Below are positions 1 to 9,300 of a stretch of 64,000 bases of DNA, piece by piece (position 1 is the stretch's first letter; each line of letters opens with the position of its first letter). The notes below the pieces were generated by a model that saw only the letters and a program-made list of their open reading frames with translations, made no database searches and had not been told where the DNA came from. Origin of the DNA: Epiperipatus broadwayi (taxonomy: Eukaryota; Onychophora; Udeonychophora; Euonychophora; Peripatidae). The stretch is taken from the NCBI GenBank assembly GCA_028023455.1, contig JAQFVV010000031.1, positions 1,488,001-1,552,000 of the forward strand. The letters are read 5' to 3'. The position numbers and the translations under genes are program-made.

Positions 1-82
1 CCAAACGCAGGGCTTTTTGTTCTTCCTCAGTTAAAGCTCGTTGATATTTTATAGCAATATCGGCTTCGTTCATCCTGTGAGG
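1..82 (-). CDS. PH/coiled-coil protein gene, 3'-most visible exon (partial)
   Basis: This exon continues off the left edge. On the minus strand a TTATCTTTCAG acceptor is followed by codons for PHRMNEADIAIKYQRALT..., 27 codons plus one base. It starts in phase 0, which matches the phase-0 end of the exon at 4615-4724. A competing acceptor 8 bases downstream (CCTCACAG) would put a stop in frame, which supports the border chosen here. The peptide is charged and probably helical (TEEEQKAL), consistent with a continuing coiled coil. I cannot name the gene. What is seen: the open frame, the splice site and the phase match. What is inferred: that it belongs to the same transcript as the other minus-strand exons. 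Confidence 0.6.
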
Positions 83-955
83 CTGAAAGATAACAAACAC
101 GTTTCAGTATTATCAAATTTAGAAAAAGTTATAAAATATTTTCAAACTAGGAAGAGAAATTTTTTTAGACACCAAATGAGGGTGTAACCTTGTTACAACT
201 ATTTCCTCAATTATTATTTTTTCCTCAATATTTCGTGATTTTATTTCTATGATACTTCTGTTTTTAAAGTCTTTATACATATATTTTTACATACTGAAAT
301 TATAGGCGCGTACACACACGCATATTTTTATTTAATATAATGAAAATTATAAAGTATATTTCAAAATTGGGTAGTTCATTATTTCTTAACAAAAGTTCCT
401 ATAAAAAATTATTTCTAAATCAATCTAGGAAATGATTAAATGATTTTCTAGACAGGTTTTGTGCTTGATTAAAAAACAGTTGCTGATCTTTTATTCAATT
501 TTCAATTAAGTAAATAATTATTCTAAGATACATACGCAAGCTCAAAAAGATGCAAATATTCATTTGGGCTTTACGTCTGTGTGTATATGTTGTTAATTTG
601 GAAAGCAGATTTATTTGTACATGCGAGTGTGTGTAGATCATTATATATAATAATGCCCTTACATTCTGAGTTGATACCATTTCTTCCTATCATTTTCACC
701 TGACAATCGCATCTGGGCAGTGTATAAACTGTGTGACATTCTAACATTAAAATGATAGGTGGAGTTTAATCCAGCAACTCGAGGGCAATTATTTGCAGAA
801 ATACAGTAAGGAGAAAATATCAACAGTTTAGACAATAACATTTACATGCTATATGATCTGCAGTATTGACGAATTTAAATTCTGCAACTTTTTTTCTTTA
901 TTTCAAACTGTCTAATAATCATTTCATCACAAAAAAAACAACATTACTATAAAAA
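83..955. other. AT-rich intron sequence, nothing recognised
   Basis: This lies inside the intron between the 1-82 and 4615-4724 exons. Only short chance open frames are present. I see no repeat, RNA or coding signal. Confidence 0.5.
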
Positions 956-1042
956 AGGCACCATGGTCTATTAGTTAGCACATCTACCTACCAAACCCAT
1001 GAAATAGGTTTTAGATTTAACTCAAGTGAAACATGATTTTTC
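956..1042 (+). repeat. tRNA-like SINE fragment (degenerate)
   Basis: The stretch beginning GGCACCATGGTCTATTAGTT reads like a tRNA-derived head. An A-box-like TGGTCTATTAGTTAGCAC is followed about 40 bases later by a decayed B box (AGATTTAACTC against the RGTTCRANTCY consensus). The sequence differs from the other SINE family in this window. No tail or target duplication was identified. Confidence 0.35.
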
Positions 1043-1956
1043 TTTCTTTCAAGTAACAAACAATCAAGCCTTAGGATTTTTTTGTTCAAGTAATGTGCTT
1101 ATAGCAACCAATCCACTGACTGATCAATAACTGAATATTCTTGATTACTGAATAAATGATTTAAAATGTGGATTGGTGAAATAAGTATTGATGCATAGTG
1201 TAAAGAAAGAAAGATATAGATGTAATATGATGCTACCTTTATCACTTCTGAGAACAATCTTATATTATTATGGATATGAATACATAGTTTACTTTTATCT
1301 TTCTAATTGTGCAGGAAAAAATTACAAAGAAAAATGTTGCTAATAAGAAATAACTTTTTTCCTTATTTTATTCCAGTTAAATATAACTTTATATCCATTT
1401 ACCAATTAATAAGTGAATAAGCTCATTGCTTTGGCTAATTGAAAGAAATATGCTAGTTTGGTTGGTATCTGAAAGGTGTCAAAATTTTATCCAGATTTAA
1501 ACCCTGGATTATGAGCATGGTGCTAATCATTCCAATATGAAGCCCTTCATATATATAGACACGTGTGTGTGCACCCTGAAATATTGAAATTAAAACAGAC
1601 TAAAAGTATTTGAAAGTATCTGTATAAAATACTCACACAATGGATTTTTGTATAATGTGTTTATAGGTATTTTAGATTAGTGTTTGTCTTGTGATACCAG
1701 TTGCATTGTTGATCATCTCTTGACATAGATTAGTTGCTAACTTTAGTTATTTAAACTCAGTTACCATTGTCCAGAAAAATAGGCAAATTGAAACTGCTTT
1801 ATTTGATCCTTTCAATTTTTTAAAAACTTGAACTGTCATCTTGTGATGGTTGGTGCTTATAATTTATTCATAATTATCCCAGAAACATCTACAAAAAATA
1901 CACAAAATAACTTCAGCATTATTTTCAGTATTTTCTTCTACTTTTTGATAATAAAA
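1043..1956. other. AT-rich intron sequence, nothing firm
   Basis: No coding signal. Around 1495-1530 the minus strand has a B-box-like GGGTTTAAATCTGG that may be a decayed tRNA-type SINE, but no A box or tail supports it. Confidence 0.4.
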
Positions 1957-1966
1957 AACAGAAATT

Positions 1967-2075
1967 GTCTTGCATTGGTGGTCGAGAGGTCAGCGCGACT
2001 GCCTTGCACTTGCAGGCAGTTGCCCGGGTTGCGGGTTCGTGTCCTGGCTGATGCTATGACACTTAAAAAAAAAAC
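1967..2075 (+). repeat. tRNA-derived SINE, copy 1, with target-site duplication
   Basis: The head GCATTGGTGGTCGAGAGGTC contains an A-box-like TGGTCGAGAGGTCAGCGC. A B box (GGGTTCGTGTCC) follows after about 40 bases, then the family-specific end GATGCTATGACAC and an A-rich tail. A perfect 10-bp direct repeat AACAGAAATT flanks it (1957-1966 and 2076-2085), the mark of LINE-mediated insertion. The tRNA part, with 'TGGTCGAG', looks most like a class II (Ser/Leu) tRNA; that is an inference. Confidence 0.8.
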
Positions 2076-2085
2076 AACAGAAATT

Positions 2086-2518
2086 AATATATTTAAATTA
2101 CAGACCACTAGTTTTAAAAGAACGTTTTATTAGGTCTTCCTCTCTTTCACCAGCATTCAAACAGGAATTTTATATTGTGAATTTTGAATAAAAATGAAAA
2201 AGTTAAACATTATATTTTAAAAACAATCTTAAGATAATTTACATGAATTTGTGTGTATAGAATGCAAGTAATTAGATTGGCAAGAGCAATTACTGGCTGT
2301 TTGCATCTTATTCAGGGGGGAAATATTGTTAAAATAAAAATGTAATATTATGTCCATATGCTAAATGTATTTAAACATTACCATATTTTACAATTAATCT
2401 ATCCCTGATAATTGAAAAAATATAAATGCTTAAGTAGTCTTATGAATTTGAAGATATTGCTATATAAAAGATATATATGAGATGATTAGCAAAAGCTACA
2501 TAACACTATAATATATAT
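2086..2518. other. AT-rich intron sequence, nothing recognised
   Basis: No gene or repeat recognised until a short TA run (about 2510-2524) that borders the F1 array. Confidence 0.5.
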
Positions 2519-2614
2519 ATATATGTCCACAGATGGCGTTCTACCAAAAACACCGATCAAGCGTATGTTCTGTTTACATAAACGTCAGAGTAGCATTCAC
2601 TATCTCTAACTATA

Positions 2615-2672
2615 ATTCCACTTTCAGATCATGATTTCAAGCTATTTGCTATCATCAGTGAAAGACAGGAAT
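2615..2672 (-). ncRNA. Type I hammerhead ribozyme, F1 unit 1
   Basis: Reading the minus strand: stem Ib ATTCC, internal loop TGT, stem Ia CTTTCA, core CTGATGA, stem II (AGC-AAATA-GCT inside a U.U pair), core GAAA, stem III ATC-AT-GAT sharing the last A of GAAA, C17, then the return strands TGAAAG, bulge T, GGAAT. Stem Ia is 6 perfect pairs and stem Ib 5. All invariant core bases are present. Predicted cleavage is 3' of C17, between positions 2627 and 2626. The CAAATA-like loop II resembles that of schistosome hammerheads, which is recalled knowledge. Confidence 0.85.
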
Positions 2673-3019
2673 AAAGAAACTAGATCTAAATACAAACTCT
2701 GAGCGTTTATGAAACAATTTCTATTCAGCTTGCAAGCGTGAATTTTTTAGACACGTAATGTCTTCAAACTCAGCATAGCAAACCAGATAGCTATATGGGT
2801 CTGATCTCAGTTCAGCATCACCACATAGTAGAAGCCTCTGCAATCTATATCATTGCAAGAAAGACCTCAAAGGTACATTTATGATAAACAAAAATGCAAG
2901 TTAAAAAACTTGCTAACGCTTGTATTTATGTCCACAGATGGCATTCTACCAAAAACACCGATCAAGCGTATGTTCTGTTTACATAAACGTCAGAGTAGCA
3001 TTCACTATCTCTAACTATA

Positions 3020-3077
3020 ATTCCACTTTCAGATCATGATTTCAAGCTATTTGCTATCATCAGTGAAAGACAGGAAT
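3020..3077 (-). ncRNA. Type I hammerhead ribozyme, F1 unit 2
   Basis: This ribozyme is identical in sequence and pairing to the one in unit 1 and lies exactly 405 bp from it. A minus-strand transcript crossing units 1 and 2 would be cut at both sites and release a 405-nt monomer. Confidence 0.85.
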
Positions 3078-3424
3078 AAAGAAACTAGATCTAAATACAA
3101 ACTCTGAGCGTTTATGAAACAATTTCTATTCAGCTTGCAAGCGGGAATTTTTTAGACACGTAATGTCTTCAAACTCAGCATAGCAAACCAGATAGCTATA
3201 TGGGTCTGATCTCAGTTCAGCATCACCACATAGTAGAAGCCTCTGCAATCTATATCATTGCAAGAAAGACCTCAAAGGTACATTTATTATAAACAAAAAT
3301 GCAAGTTAAAAAACTTGCTAACGCTTGTATTTATGTCCACAGATGGCGTTCTACCAAAAACACCGATCAAGCGTATGTTCTGTTTACATAAACGCCAGAG
3401 TAGCATTCACTATCTCTAACTATA

Positions 3425-3482
3425 ATTCCACTTTCAGATCATGATTTCAAGCTATTTGCTATCATCAGTGAAAGACAGGAAT
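3425..3482 (-). ncRNA. Type I hammerhead ribozyme, F1 unit 3
   Basis: This is the third copy in phase, with all core bases and both stem I helices intact. It lies in the left arm of the 270-bp palindrome, so it is mirrored by the plus-strand copy at 3643-3700. Confidence 0.85.
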
Positions 3483-3642
3483 AAAGAAACTAGATCTAAA
3501 TACAAACTCTGAGCGTTTATGAAACAATTTCTATTCAGCTTGCAAGCGTGAATTTTTTAGACACGTAAAAAATTCACGCTTGCAAGCTGAATAGAAATTG
3601 TTTCATAAACGCTCAGAGTTTGTATTTAGATCTAGTTTCTTT

Positions 3643-3700
3643 ATTCCTGTCTTTCACTGATGATAGCAAATAGCTTGAAATCATGATCTGAAAGTGGAAT
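3643..3700 (+). ncRNA. Type I hammerhead ribozyme, F1 inverted unit
   Basis: The inverted partial unit puts a complete hammerhead on the plus strand: CTGATGA at 3656-3662, GAAA at 3677-3680, predicted cleavage after C3688, and closing strands TGAAAG and GGAAT. Transcripts from either strand of this block would therefore contain an intact ribozyme. Confidence 0.85.
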
Positions 3701-3840
3701 TATAGTTAGAGATAGTGAATGCTACTCTGACGTTTATGTAAACAGAACATACGCTTGATCGGTGTTTTTGGTAGAAAGCCATCTGTGGACATAAATACAG
3801 GCGTTAGCAAGTTTTTTAACTTGCATTTTTGTTTATCATA

Positions 3841-4440
3841 TATATATATATGTACAAACATACATACTTATTGTAAAAATCAAATTGCACTAAAGTAAAA
3901 AGTTATTTCATAAAAACCATTCAGAAATGCCCTGTAGTACTTTAGTATGATGGTAGAATGTTGGAGAATAAAGATCATCCATGGAGCATTGTTCTGGCGC
4001 ATGACCTCCAGGCAATAACTTCTTGATTATTTATTCAGTTAATTATACCTTACCCTCCACAAATCAAGAAATACATGCAATTAACATGGAGTAATTTTAA
4101 AGTTTTAAAAATAACAGTATTAGTTTATAAAACAGCCATAACTTGCTAAGAATAAAAGTCTGTAATGAATTTCACTTTTATAATCAAATACTTAAATTTA
4201 TACATTTTTTAAAAGTATAAAAGAATATTTAATTATTATTTTTTTTATAAATTTCCTAATGGTAGTAAAAGTAGAAAAATTAGAAAAAACATCTCTCCTC
4301 CATGAAACTTAAAATCCAGACAGATTAAATAACAAAAATGTGGAGTATAATATGTATTTGTGGTAGAAACATAATTTATTATATTTACTCTTCTTCAAAT
4401 TTAATATACTATAATCTTAAGTAATTAAGAGATACCTGAT
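3841..4440. other. AT-rich intron sequence, nothing recognised
   Basis: No coding, RNA or repeat signal beyond short A/T runs. Confidence 0.5.
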
Positions 4441-4442
4441 AG

Positions 4443-4505
4443 TAGTCAACTAGTTTCGGACTAAAGGCCTTCTTCAGTGAATATCACTTAGTGTTCATTG
4501 ATTAT
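4443..4505 (-). ncRNA. Degenerate hammerhead-like motif
   Basis: The minus strand has CTGAAGA, a 13-base spacer AGGCCTTTAGTCC that can form a short stem II, then GAAA and CTAGTT that could make a tiny stem III. The spacing suits a hammerhead core and the wording resembles hammerheads linked to Penelope-like elements. The stem I strands beside the core do not pair in register, so it is at best a relic. Confidence 0.3.
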
Positions 4506-4614
4506 TTAAGGATTGAAATATAATAAATAAACTGAATTATTGTTTCGAATATAAACTAAGTTGTTAAAATGCCAAGAGATGCTTTATTTGGTACAAAAAT
4601 AGTGTGCTTCTTAC

Positions 4615-4724
4615 CATTGTTTTTCGCTTTTTCATTTCTATTTCTGATTTGACTCTTAACACTTCTTCTAAAAGCTGTACACGTTGCATTTTCAAAAATT
4701 TCTCTTTCCAGTGCTGACACATTT
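4615..4724 (-). CDS. PH/coiled-coil protein gene, helical exon
   Basis: The minus-strand exon is bordered by a CTTTTTTTTCCAG acceptor and a GTAAG donor. Read in the phase left by the 5631-5787 exon (one base carried over), it encodes EMCQHWKEKFLKMQRVQLLE followed by EVLRVKSEIEMKKRKTM, with no stop. The other open frame contains an NVSALEREIF... peptide but does not fit the phase, so I reject it. The content is rich in K, E, L and Q, as expected of a helix or coiled coil after a PH domain. The exon ends in phase 0, matching the exon at 1-82. Family and function are not recognised. Confidence 0.65.
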
Positions 4725-5630
4725 CTGGAAAAAAAAGTGATACAAGTAAGATCTAAAGCAAATACTACTTTAAAATACAATTACTCTGTCACCCATTTCA
4801 GAAAAAAAACTTCACTTATAAAGCAAAAAAATCAAACTCTTAAACTGAAATATCTACAGATCTTTTTATAAATGATTATTAAAAAGAAGTTGTCTTAATA
4901 CTTCATGATAGAATCGCCATCATAATAGCTATATTAATCAAAAATACAATGTGACACATTTTACAATTGATAATAATTACTATACATAATTTTATAATAA
5001 TGATATTAACTATTTTAAAACTTTCTTAATGAATTAAATTTAGGGATTAGTAAAATGCAATGACAAATAAGTGAGTTATTTTTATTTTTTGATCATATAA
5101 TTGAAAATTCCTACTTAACAAACTGCTTTCTAATGAGTCTTTTAACATATATGAATGCCAATTTACTGCCTGAAGAAAAATTCAAGATTTCTATGCAATA
5201 GATGCTATAGTAGTTGCTAAGATTTGCATACACATTTGTTACATAGTCTCAGACAATGTTATCAGGTTTTTTAGTAATATATTGTAAATGTAATTAGTTT
5301 TGATGTTTACACCTGTTGTAAAACAGTATTATGTATTTATTTTTTTTAGTACTAAGTTGCAAATTTTAATAACTTTTGATGTTTAAAACTATGTTATAAA
5401 TAATGTATCCACTTTCATTATTAACAATAATAGGTGCCTAATCAATTATTGCAGGAAATTATTTGACAGTCAAACACCGAAGTGGCAGGTTGAGCTCAAT
5501 AGTTCCATGTAAATGAATTAACTGAGGATGTTAACAGCTGAGAATCATTTTAACTCTTAAGACTGACACGCTATTACTGTACAAGGCACTTGTATTTAAT
5601 ATAACTTAATACTTCAATCTTTTCTCTTAC
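4725..5630. other. Intron of the PH gene, nothing else recognised
   Basis: AT-rich intron between the helical exon and the PH exon. No repeat family was recognised. Confidence 0.55.
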
Positions 5631-5787
5631 CATCATTATTCTTGTAGCGATCCAAGTTGCTGCATTCAAGATTAAGACTTTCAAGTTGACGTTTGTTGTA
5701 GCTAGGAGAGTAAACTTTCATTTTTTCTAACCATTCTTGAGATTCATTTTCCATACTGGCATACAGGTACATTGGAGTTCCAGATGT
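5631..5787 (-). CDS. PH/coiled-coil protein gene, exon with C-terminal half of the PH domain
   Basis: The minus-strand exon lies between a TTCTTTATTTCAG acceptor and a GTAAGAG donor: 52 codons plus one base, starting in phase 0. It encodes TSGTPMYLYASMENESQEWL then EKMKVYSPSYNKRQLESLNL. The pattern 'YLYASMENESQEWLEKMK' is the last strand plus the C-terminal alpha helix of a PH domain, with the conserved helix tryptophan (W19 of the exon). It joins in frame to the exon at 34020-34167, implying an intron of about 28.2 kb. PH domains usually bind phosphoinositides or proteins at membranes; binding residues cannot be judged from this half. The specific family is unknown. Confidence 0.75.
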
Positions 5788-6182
5788 CTGAAATAAAGAA
5801 AAAAAAATTGTCAAAATAATAGTAATAAATATATAAAGCGAGATAAAATTCTTGATATATCTTAAAAAGTTACTTGAAAAAAATTACAGTCCACTGGAAC
5901 TCCTCCCCCTCTCACAGTAGCAAATTCTCTTTATTCTACTATACTGGTAGTTTCTGTTGGAAGTTTGAGCACTCAAGTGATATTAAACAGCAATGTTTAT
6001 TAAATCTATATACAATGCAATTCTCTTATTTTCATAGATTAGAGCTTATGGTAGAATGGAGCAGAATAAAGAGAGTTTGCTCCCGAAAATGTGTAAGCTG
6101 GGCTAGATAAAATTTTTGGTTGTGTTTTGTTTCAAAAAAGACTATTTTATAATTAAGTAAATAGAGGGATTTGTGAACAGTA

Positions 6183-6337
6183 TTTTTCAATCTATTCATC
6201 CTCCACTCTTTCTCAAACAACCATCACCACAAACATGTGAAAAAGATATATGATTCCCAACGTATTTCGGGTAAAACTAGCATTATCAGTTAAGCCATAA
6301 TCTCCCACACATATATACAATCAGTGCTCAGTTTACA
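6183..6337 (-). repeat. F2 hammerhead-SINE, copy a (old)
   Basis: Minus-strand relative of the 30-kb F2 copies. They share CTGAGCACTGATTGTATATATG upstream, the block AATCATATATCTTTTTCACATG downstream, and a degenerate tRNA-like end. The hammerhead at 6252-6302 still shows a possible long stem I (GATT/AATC and CTTAA/TTGGG with wobbles) and GAAA, but the core is CTGATAA instead of CTGANGA and the cleavage side is altered. It is probably inactive. Confidence 0.55.
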
Positions 6338-6339
6338 TT

Positions 6340-9300
6340 AGGTTTCAATCTTCTCATCCCTATATTTACATATATAGGAAACATTCAGTATAAGCAAATG
6401 ACATACTGCCTTAGATTTATTAGTTTATACTATGAAAATAATGATGACATTTGCTTTACATATACAATCTTCTTGTAAAAATTGGTTTCTGCAACAAAAT
6501 CTGCTGGACATATAAAAAAAAATTGTACAAAAATTATCTTCCATATCAAAAAAAAACAAAAAACTTTTGATAGATAAAAACAGTTGGAAAAGCAAGAATA
6601 ACTGAGAATATTAAACTAACTGTGTCATTATCATAATATAGGATTCAAATCCAGTAGCGGTAGCACATTTTACCATAAGTCCATGATTTGTAGTAGTTGA
6701 TCAGGTATACTTTGAAGGTTTTTAAAAGTGGCCTATAACCAATTCAACTAGGTATCCAATAATTGTTGAAATGATAGGGTGCTATCCATCATTAAATAGA
6801 GAGTAAATGATTCAGATTTAATGAGTCTTAAATCAAATGAGTGTTAATGTGATGACTATAAAAATAAAAAATATAATTTGATGAGCATTCATTTTACAGA
6901 AGAATTAACTAAGCAAGTTAGAATTTTTTGAAGCATTTGTACCATAACAATCCAATATTACTCTATAAATATTTTTAGTAAAGGATATTATACCATGGAA
7001 TCAATATTAGTCTTTACATAAATATTTTATATTTTAAATTGAAGGATGAATGTCCCAAGATTGGCCAAATAAGCATCAATGTTCTGGCATAACAAAGAAA
7101 TGATGCAGCCTTTCACCAATGGTGAGAGAAGCAACATATCTACAAGCAGTAAGCTACATTTACACAATTTTTAATGTTATGTTTTTCATAAAGTTTTCAA
7201 ACACAAATGCAAAACTGCAGCAAAATATTTGGGAGATACTGAAAATTTGTTACCTAGATAACTACAAAGTGCAGATATTAAAAGTTCTACAACTATCTCA
7301 GCACGAGCTGAAAATATACACATGCTGAAAATATATAAACAATGTGATAAAAAAGAAACTTTTTGAGTTGCACTGAAATTCTTTTAATTATTTATTTATT
7401 TATTTATATCATTCCAAAGAAGTGCAGTGCTATTGTTCTCATTGGCAAAACATGGTAGAGAATGGAATCATCCTAGAGAGCTACAATAGATATGATGTCA
7501 AAATATTTCAAAAAGAAAAATATTTTGCAGAAGTTAAAAACAGTGCCAGAGAATATTAAAAAAAAAAAGGGCCAGCATATTCACGTGAACATATTCATGA
7601 TTCACAGATTGGCTTATATAAACACCACAAAACTTATTCACTAGAGTAGTATTTTTTTACTCTCTTGAAGTAGGAATGACTCATTTGTAAGTGGTTGTTG
7701 CTATTGATGATAACATATTAATAAAAGTAAATAATCACATGCATAATGTTTTAATGTTAAACAAAATAATTTGTACTAAAATTTAAATAACTCTTTTTTA
7801 AAAAAAAAGAATATATCAAGGGCTCTTATCTAACTTTTAATAATATATTTTTAAAAATGAATTATTATTTTTGAATAATTAAACAAAATATTACAATAAA
7901 TAAATACTGCATCAAGGTTTCTTTTATATATCAAAAATACGGTATATTATGGTAGTTTTTAAAAAAGAACTTAGATGGCCTAAATTAAAGTTTTAATTAT
8001 AAATCAAAAGTTAATGTTTTGGATAAATAAGTAATCTGATACGTCATCTCAATGATGCTAAGACTTAATTAATCATCAATGCCAAGAATCAAATGATAGA
8101 ATTTAACTGTAAAACCTTTTTTAATTTTCTGCTTTTAGGCAAAGAACTTGACATACATATATATTTTTAGAATACAAGCTATATTCATATATTTTTAATC
8201 AATTTGATTTTTATATCTTTAAAGTATATAATATTTAACCGAATCAATCAAAAATTAGTAACTTATTTCTCTTCATATTACTATATGTAGATTCTTCTAA
8301 CATTTTTCACTTATGACTTTATGTACTGTATAGTTTACCACAATAGCAGAAATAAAGGGGATTCCATAATTAAAGATTTTTAGAATGATTCTCAGCTAAG
8401 TAAAAAAAAAAAGCTTAGCATATTCAATTAAATGAAACTGAAATTGCCAATTAGCCATTTGAGTTTACTAATGTCACATGACTATCTGATCAATAGCCAT
8501 GATTATAACACCTTTTTATAATAATAAAAAAATGTGACTAATATTATACATAATCTAAAACAAGTTTTATTTTTTAACATATGTTTTTAATTGTTGTGAC
8601 CATATTTTCATCTGTAAGCACAGATGCAAATTATACTATCCCAAGACAATTATCTTTATAAAAAAGACAATTAGTAAATACCATTAGCTTTATCATTTTT
8701 TTATTATTTTAAACTATCTGTGATCCTATCTTTTCTAAAAGATTATGATGCCAAATTAAATGTAAAATCTAGGAATTTTTTACTAAAACTGTTTACAATT
8801 AACATTTTATACACAGTATTACAACTGAATAAATTTGAAATCCTATAGCTGAAATCACAGTCGAGAATTTCTCAAATATGGTCAGAATTTTTTTCAACTG
8901 GTCTCTAATCACATAAATAATTACTTATTATAGATTAGTAAATGATATCTAACTAATTTTAGCTGGACAATATGTAGACATGTCTAATTTCAATTGTATT
9001 AATATTGTCTTTCTTTTAGGACAAATCTCAAAGAACAAGAAGCTAAAGAGAGGTGATAAACAGAACAACAAATATACTTATTTAAAAATTAAACTAATGC
9101 TCATTGTACATTTCAAACATATGGTTGAAGTCATTGTAAGACATAAATTAATGGCTCCCAAAATACATATGCACACACACAAATAAATTATAATCCTTTG
9201 AACATGCAACAGGAATTAAATTTCTTGTAGCATCAATATTTTTACTATTAATGGAAAACATTAAGAAAAATGATTTACTATATATAAATAAGTACACACA

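Larger units (their letters stand above)
2525..3836. repeat. F1 retrozyme-like array: 405-bp tandem units with an inverted partial unit
   Basis: The marker TGTCCACAGATGGC begins at 2525, 2930 and 3335, an exact 405-bp period. Units differ by only a few bases, so the array is young. The third unit stops at 3558. After an 8-base spacer (AGACACGT, 3559-3566) the sequence turns round and repeats 3289-3558 in reverse as 3567-3836: 270-bp arms with about three mismatches. Each unit carries one hammerhead ribozyme, and the distance between successive cleavage sites equals the unit length. Near each unit end is the small hairpin GCAAGTT-AAAA-AACTTGC. Short (TA)n runs flank the whole block. There is no long open frame. 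The architecture is that of metazoan retrozymes. Confidence 0.85.

Noticed and set aside
2525-3836. CRISPR-like array
   Set aside because: The 405-bp units are continuous tandem repeats with no unique spacers, in an animal genome.
4615-4724. Reading the exon as NVSALEREIFENATC...
   Set aside because: That frame does not fit the phase of the upstream exon, while the EMCQHWKEKF frame does.
5530-5560. CTGAGGA near 5523 as a hammerhead
   Set aside because: Followed by GAGAATC, not GAAA, and no paired stems.
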